The translations under genes and the position numbers were made by a program. The notes beneath the pieces were generated by a model that searched no databases, was not told where the DNA came from, and saw only the letters and a list, made by a program, of their open reading frames with translations. A DNA stretch of 64,000 bases from Sphingomonas sp. KR3-1 (lineage in GTDB: Bacteria > Pseudomonadota > Alphaproteobacteria > Sphingomonadales > Sphingomonadaceae), in the NCBI RefSeq assembly GCF_040049295.1, contig NZ_JBDZDQ010000004.1, positions 248,001 to 312,000 of the forward strand, given 5' to 3'. Shown here piece after piece: positions 36,306-44,999 of the stretch; the first letter of the stretch is position 1; every line of letters starts with the position of its first letter.

Positions 36306-37637
36306 ATGAGGCCCATGATGCGCCTGCTCCCGTGTCTCGCCGCCCTGCTCCTCGCCGCGCCCGCCACCGCGCAGACCGCCGCGCCGCCGCCGGCCCCGAG
36401 CCAGCCCGCCAAGGCCGATCCCGCCTTTACCGAGCGGGTCAACCAGCTGCCCGGGCTGCTCGCCGGCAAGGTCAGCTATGACGAATATTTCACCCCCGCC
36501 TTCAAGGCCGCGGTGCCGCGCGAGAAGTTCGCACCGGTGATCGCCCAGTTCGCCGCCGCGGGAGTGACCGGGGTGGAGCGGATCGACCAGGCGACGCCGT
36601 GGCAGGCGACCGTCCAGGTCGGGCTGCGCGAGGCGGTGGCGACGATCAAGATCGCCGTCGATCCCGCTGCGCCGCACCAGGTGAGCGGACTGCTGATCAC
36701 CGGCAGCGCGCTGCGCGACACCGGCAAGACGCCCGCCACGCCGGCCGAGGCCGTGGCCGAGATCCGGACGCTGCGCGGCTCGGCGGGCTTTGCGGTAGCC
36801 AAGCTCGGCGCGGGCGCGCCACAGCTGATCCAGGGCTACAACCAGGACAGGCCCTATGCGATCGGCTCGGCGTTCAAGCTGGTGATCCTGGCCGAGCTGG
36901 TCCGCGCGACCAATGCGGGCGAGCGCAAATGGGACGATCTCGTCACGCTCGACGGCGGCATGCTGCCCGGCGGCGGCTACACGATGAAGCCCAAGGGCAC
37001 GCAGGTCTCGCTGCGCGAGCTGGCTACGCAGATGATCTCGATCAGCGACAACAGCGCGACCGATATCCTGCTCCACACGCTCGGCCGCGCCAAGGTCGAG
37101 GCGATGATGCCGGTGCTCGGCATCGCCGATCCGGCGCGCAACCGGCCGTTCCTCGCCACGCTCGACATGTTCAAGCTGAAGGGCGTGGCCGGGCTCGGCG
37201 ACCGCTATCTGGCGCTGGGGGAAGCCGGGCGGCGCGCGCTGCTCGACGGCGAGGTCGCGGCGGTGCCGACGATCCTGATCGACCAGACCAGCTTCCAGAC
37301 CAAGACGCCCAAGATGATCGACACGCTGGAATGGTTCGAGAGTCCGAACGACCTGGTCCGGGTGATGGACTGGCTGCGGCGCGGCACCGAAGCGAACCCC
37401 GATGCCCGCGCGATCCTGTCGAAGAACCCGGGCATGGCGCCCGATGCCGCGGCAAGGTGGCAGTGGATCGGCTTCAAGGGCGGATCGGAGCCCGGCGTGA
37501 TGAACATGACCTATCTGCTCCAGGCGAAGGACGGCGCCTGGTATGTCGTGACCGGCAGCTGGAACGATCCCGCCAAGGAGGTCGAGCAGGGCCATTTCGC
37601 CGCGCTGCTCGGCAAGGCGGCGGAACTGGTGCCCTAG
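36306..37637 (+). CDS. exported serine hydrolase, class A beta-lactamase-like
   Basis: A 443-residue protein with signal peptide (LAALLLAAPATAQ), an N-terminal alpha/beta domain (about 35-140, DUF3887-like) and a beta-lactamase2 domain. The three serine motifs are present: SxxK as GSAFKLVI (about 187), SDN as SISDNSATD (about 247) and KGG as GFKGGSEPG (about 392). The general-base Glu of the omega loop is not evident; the corresponding stretch reads PFLATLDMFKLK with Asp. It may be an acyl-serine esterase or a periplasmic PBP-like enzyme rather than an antibiotic-degrading enzyme. Its stop codon overlaps that of the convergent gene within CTAG. Confidence 0.82.
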   Translation: MRPMMRLLPCLAALLLAAPATAQTAAPPPAPSQPAKADPAFTERVNQLPGLLAGKVSYDEYFTPAFKAAVPREKFAPVIAQFAAAGVTGVERIDQATPWQATVQVGLREAVATIKIAVDPAAPHQVSGLLITGSALRDTGKTPATPAEAVAEIRTLRGSAGFAVAKLGAGAPQLIQGYNQDRPYAIGSAFKLVILAELVRATNAGERKWDDLVTLDGGMLPGGGYTMKPKGTQVSLRELATQMISISDNSATDILLHTLGRAKVEAMMPVLGIADPARNRPFLATLDMFKLKGVAGLGDRYLALGEAGRRALLDGEVAAVPTILIDQTSFQTKTPKMIDTLEWFESPNDLVRVMDWLRRGTEANPDARAILSKNPGMAPDAAARWQWIGFKGGSEPGVMNMTYLLQAKDGAWYVVTGSWNDPAKEVEQGHFAALLGKAAELVP

Positions 37638-37897
37638 ATCTCCCCGCGCATCCGGCGCTTGTGGTATTTGGTGCGCATGCCGATCCCCATCAGCATCAGC
37701 GCGAAGCCGAGGACGATCACCGTCAGCGTGATAACGTTGGGAATCGGCGTCCAATAGGCATTGACCAGGATCAGCACCGAGCCGAGCACGGCCAGCGCCA
37801 CGCCGGCGCGGCGCGGACCCTTGGCGACCTGCATCAGCTCGCGGCGATAGGTGCGGCGCGCCTCGCGGTCGCGCAGGTCGGGGATCGGCCGGCTCAA
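37634..37897 (-). CDS. small two-helix membrane protein
   Basis: An 87-residue protein starting with TTG inside the stop of the AIM24-type gene (TTGA). An N-terminal basic region (DLRDREARRTYRRELMQVAK) is followed by two hydrophobic helices (GVALAVLGSVLILVNAYW and VITLTVIVLGFALMLMGIGM) and a basic tail (RTKYHKRRMRGEI). No family recognised. The translational overlap suggests it works with the AIM24 protein. Its stop and that of the convergent serine hydrolase share CTAG. Confidence 0.7.
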   Translation of the reverse strand: MSRPIPDLRDREARRTYRRELMQVAKGPRRAGVALAVLGSVLILVNAYWTPIPNVITLTVIVLGFALMLMGIGMRTKYHKRRMRGEI

Positions 37898-38724
37898 TTA
37901 TTGCCTCCGATGATGTCGCCGAGCGGGCCGAGGATCGATCCCTCGCCGCGGTTCTGCCCGCCATTCGGCATCGCGGCGGCGAGCATCCGCCCGGCCAGGC
38001 GCGAGAAGGGCAGCGATTGAATCCATACCTTGCCCGGCCCCCGCAGCCGCGCGAAGAACAGCCCCTCGCCGCCGAAGAACACGCTGCGCACCCCGCCGGC
38101 GGTCACCAGGTCGAAGTCCACCGAAGGCGTGTAGGCGGCGAGGCAGCCGGTATCGACGTGGAGCTCCTCGCCCGGGGCAAGCTCGCGCTCGACGACCATG
38201 CCGCCGAACTGGACGAACACCCAGCCATCGCCGTCGAGCCGCTGCATGATGAAGCCTTCGCCGCCGAACAGCCCGGTCATGATCCGGCGCTGGAAGGCGA
38301 TGCCGATCGACACGCCCTTGGCGGCACAGAGAAAGGCGTCCTTCTGGCAGATCAGCGTGCCGCCGATGCTGTCCAGCTTGAGCGGCACGATCGCGCCAGG
38401 CACGGGGGCCGCGAAGGCGACGCGCGCCTTGCCCGAGCCATTGTGGGTGAACACGGTGGTGAACAGGCTCTCGCCGGTGACGAGCCGCTTGCCGGCGCCG
38501 AGCAGCGCGCCCATGAAGCCGCCGCTCTGGCCGCTGCCGTCGCCGAACACCGTCGACATGCCGATGCTCGCGTCCTTCCACACCAAGGCGCCCGCCTCGG
38601 CCACCGCGCTCTCGCCGGGATCGAGCTCGATCTCGACGAACTGGAGCTCCTGGCCCTTGATCTCGAAGTCGATATCGTCGGCCACGCCGGCGCTGCGGCT
38701 GTGGCTCCACGGATTCTGCGGCAT
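37894..38724 (-). CDS. AIM24/TIGR00266 family protein
   Basis: A 276-residue protein of the AIM24 (TIGR00266) beta-barrel-like family, widespread but without a known biochemical role. The family pattern is visible as FEIKGQELQFVEIELDPGES, EAGALVWKD, GSGKARVAFAAPVPGAIVPL, GVSIGIAFQRRIMTGLFGGE and LAPGEELHVDTGCLAAYTPS. ATG 38724 has GAGGAGGG upstream. It is first in a two-gene unit with the small membrane protein, which could tether it to the membrane. Confidence 0.88.
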   Translation of the reverse strand: MPQNPWSHSRSAGVADDIDFEIKGQELQFVEIELDPGESAVAEAGALVWKDASIGMSTVFGDGSGQSGGFMGALLGAGKRLVTGESLFTTVFTHNGSGKARVAFAAPVPGAIVPLKLDSIGGTLICQKDAFLCAAKGVSIGIAFQRRIMTGLFGGEGFIMQRLDGDGWVFVQFGGMVVERELAPGEELHVDTGCLAAYTPSVDFDLVTAGGVRSVFFGGEGLFFARLRGPGKVWIQSLPFSRLAGRMLAAAMPNGGQNRGEGSILGPLGDIIGGNN

Positions 38725-38839
38725 GGGGTCCCTCCTCTGCGAAGCCCGATCCATAGCTTTGCGCCGCCGCGACGCCAATCGTTCTGGACAGGTTCAGGGA
38801 AGCTCTGTTCAACTGGCCGCGATACAGGGGAGAATGGTG

Positions 38840-40003
38840 ATGCGTGCGCTTGCGTTACTGATGGCCATCGCGGCGGCAACGCCCGCCTTCGCGCAGCAGG
38901 AAGCCGGCCAGGACGCCGGTTCGGCGATCGTCGTCACCGGCAAGAGCCTTTCGGACACCGAGAAGCAGCTCAAGGACTGCCTCGCCCGCCACTGCCCGCC
39001 GATGGAGGACATGGAAGCGAGCATGGGCCATGCCGAGAACCAGCTGCTCGCCGGCGACTATCTCGGCTCGCGCGACACGCTGGCCGCCGCGCATGACCGC
39101 AACGTCTCCCACGCCAAGGAATTCCCGCTCGAATTCTCCGATCTCGAGCGCGCCTTCGGCCGCGTCACCGATCTCAACGGCAAGCCCGAAAGCGGCAAGC
39201 TCCACCAGATCGTCTCGTTCGAGACGCTCAAGCAGGGCTTTGGCGACGCGGACAGCCGCGCGCTGATGCAGCAGCTCGCCACCGGCGACGCGTTCGCCCA
39301 AGGCGGCCGCATCCGCGCGGCGACCGACATCTACCGCGAAGTCGCCAAACGCGCCCGCGCCGAGGGCAAGCCGCAGCTCGCCGGCATCGCGATGTTCCGC
39401 GAGGCAGTGCTCTACACCTCGATCTCCACCGTCGACTTCACCTATCGCGACACGGCGCGCGACGCGATCCGCGCCATCCTGAAGACGCGCGAGCCCGAGC
39501 TCGAGGAAACCCGCGTCGCGGCGGGTGTGCTCCAGGCGCGGCTCGCCAAGGAACGGGGCGACGACGCGGCGATGGAGCGGGAGATCGCCAAGCTCGCCGG
39601 CAAGGGCTTCAAGACGCCGGTGCTGGTCTATGACGAGCCGCTGTACCGCGATCCGCCGCCCGTCGGCCGCTTCAAGCGCGACCTGCAGAGCAACCCCGAA
39701 TGGGTCGATATCCGCTTCCGGATCGATGCGAGCGGCCATGTCCGCGATGTCGAGCAGATCCGCCAGTCGCCCGAGCTGACCATCGCCTGGGCCGACCGGA
39801 TCCGCGAAGTGATCGGCCGGCGGCGCTATGTGCCGCTCGACCTGCCGCCGGGATCGGAAGGCCTCACTCGCATCGAGCGCTACACCATGGTGTTCGACAT
39901 GGCCGGCGTGGTCACCGGCACCCATATGCCGACGCGCAAGGCCACCCCGCGCTTCACCTCGCTCGATATCACGCCCGAGCCGCCGGCCGGCAGCAGCGAC
40001 TGA
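38840..40003 (+). CDS. exported protein with TonB C-terminal-like domain
   Basis: A 387-residue secreted protein: signal peptide MRALALLMAIAAATPAFAQ, then a plug-like IVVTGKSLSDTEK. The middle (about 60-260) is helical with TPR-like character (GDYLGSRDTLAAAHDRNVSH, GGRIRAATDIYREVAKRARA). The last 110 residues resemble a TonB/energy-transducer C-terminal domain (IRFRIDASGHVRDVEQIRQS, VIGRRRYVPL). ATG 38840 is preferred because GGGGAG lies seven bases upstream; ATG 38834 is too close. Function unknown. It is a different protein from the TonB-C-like one at 9551. Confidence 0.7.
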   Translation: MRALALLMAIAAATPAFAQQEAGQDAGSAIVVTGKSLSDTEKQLKDCLARHCPPMEDMEASMGHAENQLLAGDYLGSRDTLAAAHDRNVSHAKEFPLEFSDLERAFGRVTDLNGKPESGKLHQIVSFETLKQGFGDADSRALMQQLATGDAFAQGGRIRAATDIYREVAKRARAEGKPQLAGIAMFREAVLYTSISTVDFTYRDTARDAIRAILKTREPELEETRVAAGVLQARLAKERGDDAAMEREIAKLAGKGFKTPVLVYDEPLYRDPPPVGRFKRDLQSNPEWVDIRFRIDASGHVRDVEQIRQSPELTIAWADRIREVIGRRRYVPLDLPPGSEGLTRIERYTMVFDMAGVVTGTHMPTRKATPRFTSLDITPEPPAGSSD

Positions 40004-40010
40004 GCCGCGC

Positions 40011-40802
40011 TCAGCTCGCCAGCGAGTCGACCAGCGTCTTGACCTTCTTCTGGCGCCACTGCGGCAGCGGCGCGACCAGCCAATAGCCGAGCTTCGAGCT
40101 CTTGGGCTCGCCGACCACGATCACCCGGCCCGATTCGATATCGGCGCGCGCGAGCAGCTCGGGCACGGTCGCGCGCCCCAGCCCCTCGGCCGCCGCATCG
40201 AGCGCGAGCCCGGCATCGGCGACGCGGACCAGCGATCCGGCATCCTCGGCCATGCATCCGGGCCAGGAGATGCGCACGTCGATGCTGCCGCCCGGCCGCT
40301 CGACCATGACCATCCCGTCGCTCTCCAGCGCCTCGCCCTCATGCTCGCCCGGCCCTTCGCCCCAGCGGATCGCCAGGTCGAGATTGGCCTCGGTGAAGTC
40401 GAGCGCGTCGTCGGCGGGAACCAGCACGAAGCGCAGGTCGCTGTCGATGCGGGCGATCTCGGCGAGGCGCGGCATCAGCCACTTGGCGGTGAGGTCGCGC
40501 GGCGCGGCGATCGTCAGCGACTTGGACGATTGCCCCGCCTGCATCGCGCGCACGCTCTCCTCGAACTGGAGGAAGCCGGCGCGCAGCGCGACCAGCCCGG
40601 CCTCGGCCTCGGGCGTGAGCTCGAGCCCCTTGGTGGTGCGGCGGAACAGCACGACGCCGAGCGTATCCTCGAGCGCGCGGATCTGCTGGCCGACCGCCGC
40701 CGGCGTCACCGCCAGCTCGTCCGCCGCGCGGGTGAAGCTGAGGTGCCGTGCGGCAGCATCGAGCACGCGCAGGCCGTTGAGGGGGAGATGGGTCCGCTTC
40801 AT
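40011..40802 (-). CDS. LysR-family regulator, GcvA-like, short
   Basis: A 263-residue LysR-type regulator. The N-terminal HTH reads LNGLRVLDAAARHLSFTRAA followed by LAVTPAAVGQQIRALE and LFRRTTKGLELT, closest to the GcvA/AmpR type. The C-terminal co-inducer domain (SLTIAAPRDLTAKWLMPRLA) is somewhat short compared with the usual 295-305 residues. It overlaps apaG by four bases (ATGA), so it is third in metZ-apaG-lysR. It may sense a sulfur-amino-acid-related metabolite; that is inference from position. Confidence 0.88.
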   Translation of the reverse strand: MKRTHLPLNGLRVLDAAARHLSFTRAADELAVTPAAVGQQIRALEDTLGVVLFRRTTKGLELTPEAEAGLVALRAGFLQFEESVRAMQAGQSSKSLTIAAPRDLTAKWLMPRLAEIARIDSDLRFVLVPADDALDFTEANLDLAIRWGEGPGEHEGEALESDGMVMVERPGGSIDVRISWPGCMAEDAGSLVRVADAGLALDAAAEGLGRATVPELLARADIESGRVIVVGEPKSSKLGYWLVAPLPQWRQKKVKTLVDSLAS

Positions 40803-41197
40803 TCCGCCACCGCCGGCGCGGTCAGCGCGAACTTGGGTATCGCGACGTCGAACGCCGAACCGTCTTCCCCGATCATGTGATAGCTGCCCTGCATGTTCCC
40901 GGTCGGCGTGCTCAGCGGGCAGCCCGATACATAGTCGAAGCTCGCGCCCGGCCCGATCATCGGCTGCTCGCCGACGACGCCCTCGCCCTCCACCGTATGG
41001 CGCGAACCGCGCCCGTCGGTGATGATCCAGTGGCGCGTCAGCAGCTGCACGGTCACCGACGAGCTGTTCTCGATGCGGATGTGATAGGCCCAGAACCAGC
41101 GGCCGCGATCGGGCTCGCTCTGTTCGGGCAGGTAGCTCACCGACACGCGCACGGTGATCCCGCGCGTCTCCGACGCATCGGTGAACAGCGCGTCCAT
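40799..41197 (-). CDS. apaG: ApaG family protein
   Basis: A 132-residue fibronectin-like protein of the ApaG/DUF525 family, with the typical VSYLPEQSEPDRGRWFWAYH start, IENSSSVTVQLLTRHWIITDG, GEGVVGEQPMIGPGASF and SGCPLSTPTGNMQGSYHMIG. The family is implicated in Co2+/Mg2+ homeostasis or diadenosine metabolism in enterobacteria, without a known activity. ATG 41197 overlaps the metZ stop (ATGA). Confidence 0.93.
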   Translation of the reverse strand: MDALFTDASETRGITVRVSVSYLPEQSEPDRGRWFWAYHIRIENSSSVTVQLLTRHWIITDGRGSRHTVEGEGVVGEQPMIGPGASFDYVSGCPLSTPTGNMQGSYHMIGEDGSAFDVAIPKFALTAPAVAE

Positions 41198-42405
41198 CAC
41201 AATCCGGCGGCCCTCAACGCCTGGTCGAGATCGGCGATCACGTCGATGGGGTCCTCCAGCCCGACATTGAGCCGCAGCATGCCCTCGGTCACGCCCATCT
41301 CCAAGCGCTTCTCCTCCGCAACGCCGGAATGAGTAGTCGAGCTGGGATGCGTCATCAGCGAACGCGAATCGCCGATATTGTTCGAGATATCGACGAGTTC
41401 GAGCGCGTCGAGCAGCGCATGCGCCTGCGTGCGACCGCCATCGACCTCGAACGAGAAGATCGGGCCGGCCGCGTCCATCTGACGGTTGAACAGATTGTGC
41501 TGCGGGTGGCTGGGCAGCGCTGGGAAGTTGATCCGCGGCACGCGCTGCTCGAGGAAGCTGCCGACCTTGAGCGCATTCTCGCTCTGGCGGCGGATGCGCA
41601 GGTCGAGCGTCTCCAGCCCCTTCAGCACCACCCAGGCGTTGAACGGCGACAGCGTCGGCCCGGTGTTGCGGTGGAAGGGCAGCAGCACGTCGTTGATGAA
41701 CGCGGAGGATCCGGCGACCGCGCCGGCGAGCACGCGGCCCTGGCCGTCCATCATCTTGGTTGCGGAATAGGCCACCACGTCCGCACCGAACTCCATCGGC
41801 CGCTGCAGTGCGGGCGTCGCGAAGGCATTGTCGACCACGCTGGTGATGCCGTGCCTGCGCGCGATCGCGCACACAGCTTCCAGGTCGACCACGTCCATCG
41901 TCGGATTGGCCGGGGTCTCGAAGAAGAAGACCTTGGTGTTGGGGCGGATCGCATCCTCGAACTGCTGCGGGTCGCGCGCGTCGACCACCGTGGTCTCGAC
42001 GCCGAAGCGCGGCAACAGGCTGTCGGTCAGCCAGCGGCACGATCCGAAGGCGGCGCGGCCCTGGACGATATGGTCGCCGGCGCTCACCTGGCAGAGGATC
42101 GCCGCGGTCATCGCCGCCATGCCCGATGCCATCGTCCGGCACGCCTCGGCGCCCTCGAGCAGCGCGATCCGCTCCTCGAGCATCTCCACCGTCGGGTTCT
42201 GCAGGCGCGAATAGGTCATGCCCTGCTGCTCGCCCGCGAAGCGCGCGGCGGCGTCGCCGGCACAATCATAGGCGTAACCGGAGGTGAGGAAGAGCGCCTC
42301 GCTGGTCTCGCCCCATTCCGAACGCGCGGTGCCCCCGCGCACGGCCTGGGTGGCGGGCTTCCAGTTGCGGGTGACGCTGCGATCTTGGCCGGTACGACGC
42401 TTCAT
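41197..42405 (-). CDS. metZ: O-succinylhomoserine sulfhydrylase
   Basis: PLP-dependent Cys/Met-metabolism enzyme making homocysteine from O-succinylhomoserine and sulfide. The 402-residue protein has MTYSRLQNPTVEMLEERIA, ALLEGAEACRTMASGMAA-type contacts, FFETPANPTMDVVD, DNAFATPALQRP and the PLP Lys in VAYSATKMMDGQGRVLAG. The C-terminus SSTTHSGVAEEKRLEMGVTE is MetZ-like. ATG 42405 gives the family start MKRRTGQDRSVTRNWKPATQ. First gene of metZ-apaG-lysR. Confidence 0.94.
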   Translation of the reverse strand: MKRRTGQDRSVTRNWKPATQAVRGGTARSEWGETSEALFLTSGYAYDCAGDAAARFAGEQQGMTYSRLQNPTVEMLEERIALLEGAEACRTMASGMAAMTAAILCQVSAGDHIVQGRAAFGSCRWLTDSLLPRFGVETTVVDARDPQQFEDAIRPNTKVFFFETPANPTMDVVDLEAVCAIARRHGITSVVDNAFATPALQRPMEFGADVVAYSATKMMDGQGRVLAGAVAGSSAFINDVLLPFHRNTGPTLSPFNAWVVLKGLETLDLRIRRQSENALKVGSFLEQRVPRINFPALPSHPQHNLFNRQMDAAGPIFSFEVDGGRTQAHALLDALELVDISNNIGDSRSLMTHPSSTTHSGVAEEKRLEMGVTEGMLRLNVGLEDPIDVIADLDQALRAAGL

Positions 42406-42522
42406 AGTGCTGAGTGCTTTGCGGCTGGGGGGAGCGGGCGTCAACACCGGGCGTCCGCGTAACTTGTTTCGAACGCAAAACCTCGGCTTGCCGCCGCGCA
42501 ACTTTCGGAAACCAAGTTCAGC

Positions 42523-43860
42523 ATGACGGACGTGGAACGGTCGGCTAATCAACGCGCCATGCTCGATCGGATCAAGGCCCTAGGCAACCGCCCCTGGCTC
42601 GTCGCCCTGCTTCTCGCCATCGTCGCGCAGGCGCTGTTCCTGGTCCATCTCGACCAGCCGAGCGTGATCATGTTCGACGAGGTGCACTACCTCCCCGCCG
42701 CCCAGGCGCTGCTCGATCTGTCGGGCCCGCGCAACGTCGAGCATCCGATGCTCGGCAAGGAGCTGATCGCGGCGGGCATGGCGGTGCTCGGCGACAATCC
42801 CTTCGGCTGGCGCATCGCCTCGACGCTGGGCGGCACCGCGACCGTGCTCGGCGTCTTCGCCTTCCTGCTGCTGCTCACCGGGCGGATGCGCGCGGCTTTG
42901 GTCGGCGCGGCGCTGACGCTGCTCAACCAGACCGTCTATGTCCAGGCGCGCACCGGCATGCTCGACATCTTCCTCGGCTGCTTCCTCGTCTGGGCGCTGG
43001 TGATGGGGCTGTGGGCGATGCAGGGACGCAGTGCCCGGCAGGTCTGGTGGCGCTGGCTCGCCATGGGCGTGCTGCTCGGGCTCACCACCGCGGTGAAATG
43101 GGCGGGCGTGCCGTACATCGTGCTGGCGTCGCTCGCCTTCCTGGTGATCCGCGCCCGCGACGCGCGGCTGGCGAAGAAGCCGCTGCTCGCGGCGCTGTCA
43201 GGCAAGGACCAGCCGCACTGGCCCGGCCTGCCCGCGATCCCGGCGATCCTGGCGATGGGCGTGGTGAGCGTCGTCACCTATTTCCTCACCTTTCTCCCCG
43301 CCTTCTTCTACGCCACCGACCCGCTGACGCTGCCGGGGCTGTTCGCCCAGCAGATCCACATGTGGCAAATGCAGACGCAGATCCTGCCGCACCACACCTA
43401 TCAGTCGAGCTGGTGGAGCTGGCCGCTGATGCTGCGGCCGATCTGGTATTTCTATGAATGGGACCGCGGCGCCCAGCGCGGCGTGCTGCTGATCGGCAAT
43501 CCGCTGATCATGTGGGGCGGGCTGGTCGCGGTGCTCGCCTGCTACTGGGCCTGGGTTCGGGACAAGGCGATCAAGCCGCTGGCGATGGCGCTGCTATGGA
43601 CGGCATCGCTGGCGATCTACGTCGTGATCCCCAAGTCGATCGGCTTCTATTATTACTACCACCCGAGCAGCATCTTCCTGTGCCTGGCGATCCCGGTCGC
43701 GTTCCTGCACTTCGACCGCGGCCGCAATCGCGGCTGGGAAGAGTGGTTCGTCGCGCTGTCGCTGCTGATGTTCGGCTATTTCTATCCGATCCTTTCCGGC
43801 GCGCCGCTCGCCGACAGCCAGGGCTTCGTCCACTGGATGTGGATCGGGAGCTGGCGCTAG
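42523..43860 (+). CDS. PMT-family phospholipid-carrier-dependent glycosyltransferase
   Basis: A 445-residue multi-spanning protein with about nine helices. The active-site acidic motif FDEVHYLPAAQ follows the first helix, and VEHPMLGKELIAAGMAVLG is typical of dolichyl-phosphate mannosyltransferase relatives; the last third (STARSYPEW-like SFW replaced by GFYYYYHPSSIFLCLAIPVA) matches the C-terminal four-helix module of the family. It would transfer a sugar from an undecaprenyl-phosphate carrier to protein or lipid A in the periplasm. It converges on a GT2-GtrA gene, a sensible source of polyprenyl-phosphate sugar. Confidence 0.88.
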   Translation: MTDVERSANQRAMLDRIKALGNRPWLVALLLAIVAQALFLVHLDQPSVIMFDEVHYLPAAQALLDLSGPRNVEHPMLGKELIAAGMAVLGDNPFGWRIASTLGGTATVLGVFAFLLLLTGRMRAALVGAALTLLNQTVYVQARTGMLDIFLGCFLVWALVMGLWAMQGRSARQVWWRWLAMGVLLGLTTAVKWAGVPYIVLASLAFLVIRARDARLAKKPLLAALSGKDQPHWPGLPAIPAILAMGVVSVVTYFLTFLPAFFYATDPLTLPGLFAQQIHMWQMQTQILPHHTYQSSWWSWPLMLRPIWYFYEWDRGAQRGVLLIGNPLIMWGGLVAVLACYWAWVRDKAIKPLAMALLWTASLAIYVVIPKSIGFYYYYHPSSIFLCLAIPVAFLHFDRGRNRGWEEWFVALSLLMFGYFYPILSGAPLADSQGFVHWMWIGSWR

Positions 43861-43866
43861 GCCAGG

Positions 43867-43889
43867 CCGTCACCCCAGCGGGGTGACGG
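43867..43889. terminator. palindrome between convergent glycosyltransferase genes
   Basis: CCGTCACCCC (43867-43876), loop AGC, GGGGTGACGG (43880-43889): ten perfect pairs placed between the two stops. There is no T tract, so it may end both transcripts weakly or be a solo repeat. Confidence 0.5.
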
Positions 43890-43895
43890 GTAAGC

Positions 43896-44999
43896 TCAGT
43901 ACCGTCCCCAGACGAAGCGCGACGACAGCGCGAAGTTCCACACCGCGGCCACCGCGATCCCCGCCAGCGCCGCGAAGCGCCAGTCGCCGTGCTGGACGTT
44001 GTGGAGGAACGCCGCAACGCCGACATTCGCCGCCGCCCCGACGCCGCACACCACACAGAACGACACCCAGCCGCCGAGCATCGCCCGGGCGCCCTTCAGC
44101 CGCTGCTCGCGATAGGTCAGCGCGTTGTTGAGGAAGAAGTTGAACGTCATCGCCACCGCGGTGGCGAGGATGGTCGCGCCGACGAACGGCCAGTTCAGCC
44201 CTCGGAAGAACAGCGCCAGGATCACGAAATGCACGCAGGCGCCGAGCGCGCCGATGCCGGAGAACATCACGAAGCGCACCGGCACGACCCTGCCGAACAT
44301 CCGGTCGTACAGCGCGATCAGATATTCCATCGCCACGACGTAATCGAGCTTGCTCTCGCCCAGCGCGCGCGTCCGGAACACATAGGGCAGCTCCAGGAAG
44401 TTCAGCGGCTTGTGCGACGCGGTCATGATGTCGAGCAGGATCTTGAAGCCGATCGCCGACAGCGTGGGCACCAGGTCGCGCACGATCACGGTGCGGATCA
44501 TGAAGAAGCCGCTCATCGGATCGGACAGGTCGGCCTTGAGCACTTTGCGGGAAAGCTTGGTGGCGAAGGCCGACTTGGCGACGCGGTCGTCGTCCCACTC
44601 GCCGGTGCCGCCGCCATCGACGAAGCGCGAGCCGATCACCACGTCGAGCGTGGAATCGCCTTCGAGCGCGTCGAGCATCTTGGGCAGCAGCGTCTCGTCA
44701 TGCTGCAGATCGCCGTCGATCACTGCGACGAACGGCGCTGCGGTGGCGCACATGCCCTCGATGCAGGCGGAGGACAGCCCGCGCCGGCCGATGCGCTGGA
44801 TCACGCGCACCCGGCCGTCGCGCCGTCCCAGTTCGCGGGCGGCATCCGCCGTCCCGTCCGGGCTGTTGTCATCGACGAAGATCGCTTCCCAGTTACGCCC
44901 GGCCAGCGCCGCATCGAGCTTCTCGATCAGCAGCGGCACGTTCGCCCGCTCGTTGAACGTCGGGATGACGACCGCGAGCTCGAGCTGGTCTGGGATCAT
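43896..44999 (-). CDS. GT2 polyprenol-phosphate glycosyltransferase fused to GtrA
   Basis: A 367-residue fusion. Residues 1-235 are a DPM1-like GT2 domain: [52 protein letters not shown] (DXD), [20 protein letters not shown]. Residues 240-367 are GtrA with four helices ([79 protein letters not shown]). GT2 makes an undecaprenyl-phosphate sugar and GtrA helps flip it, feeding PMT-type transferases such as the convergent gene. It overlaps leuB by four bases (ATGA). Confidence 0.93.
   Translation of the reverse strand: MIPDQLELAVVIPTFNERANVPLLIEKLDAALAGRNWEAIFVDDNSPDGTADAARELGRRDGRVRVIQRIGRRGLSSACIEGMCATAAPFVAVIDGDLQHDETLLPKMLDALEGDSTLDVVIGSRFVDGGGTGEWDDDRVAKSAFATKLSRKVLKADLSDPMSGFFMIRTVIVRDLVPTLSAIGFKILLDIMTASHKPLNFLELPYVFRTRALGESKLDYVVAMEYLIALYDRMFGRVVPVRFVMFSGIGALGACVHFVILALFFRGLNWPFVGATILATAVAMTFNFFLNNALTYREQRLKGARAMLGGWVSFCVVCGVGAAANVGVAAFLHNVQHGDWRFAALAGIAVAAVWNFALSSRFVWGRY

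Noticed and set aside
42406..42522. A SAM-sensing riboswitch (SAM-II type) in front of metZ.
   Set aside because: SAM-II elements occur before met genes in alphaproteobacteria, but the conserved pseudoknot core and the GCTAAA-type element are not visible in the 117 bases upstream of metZ.
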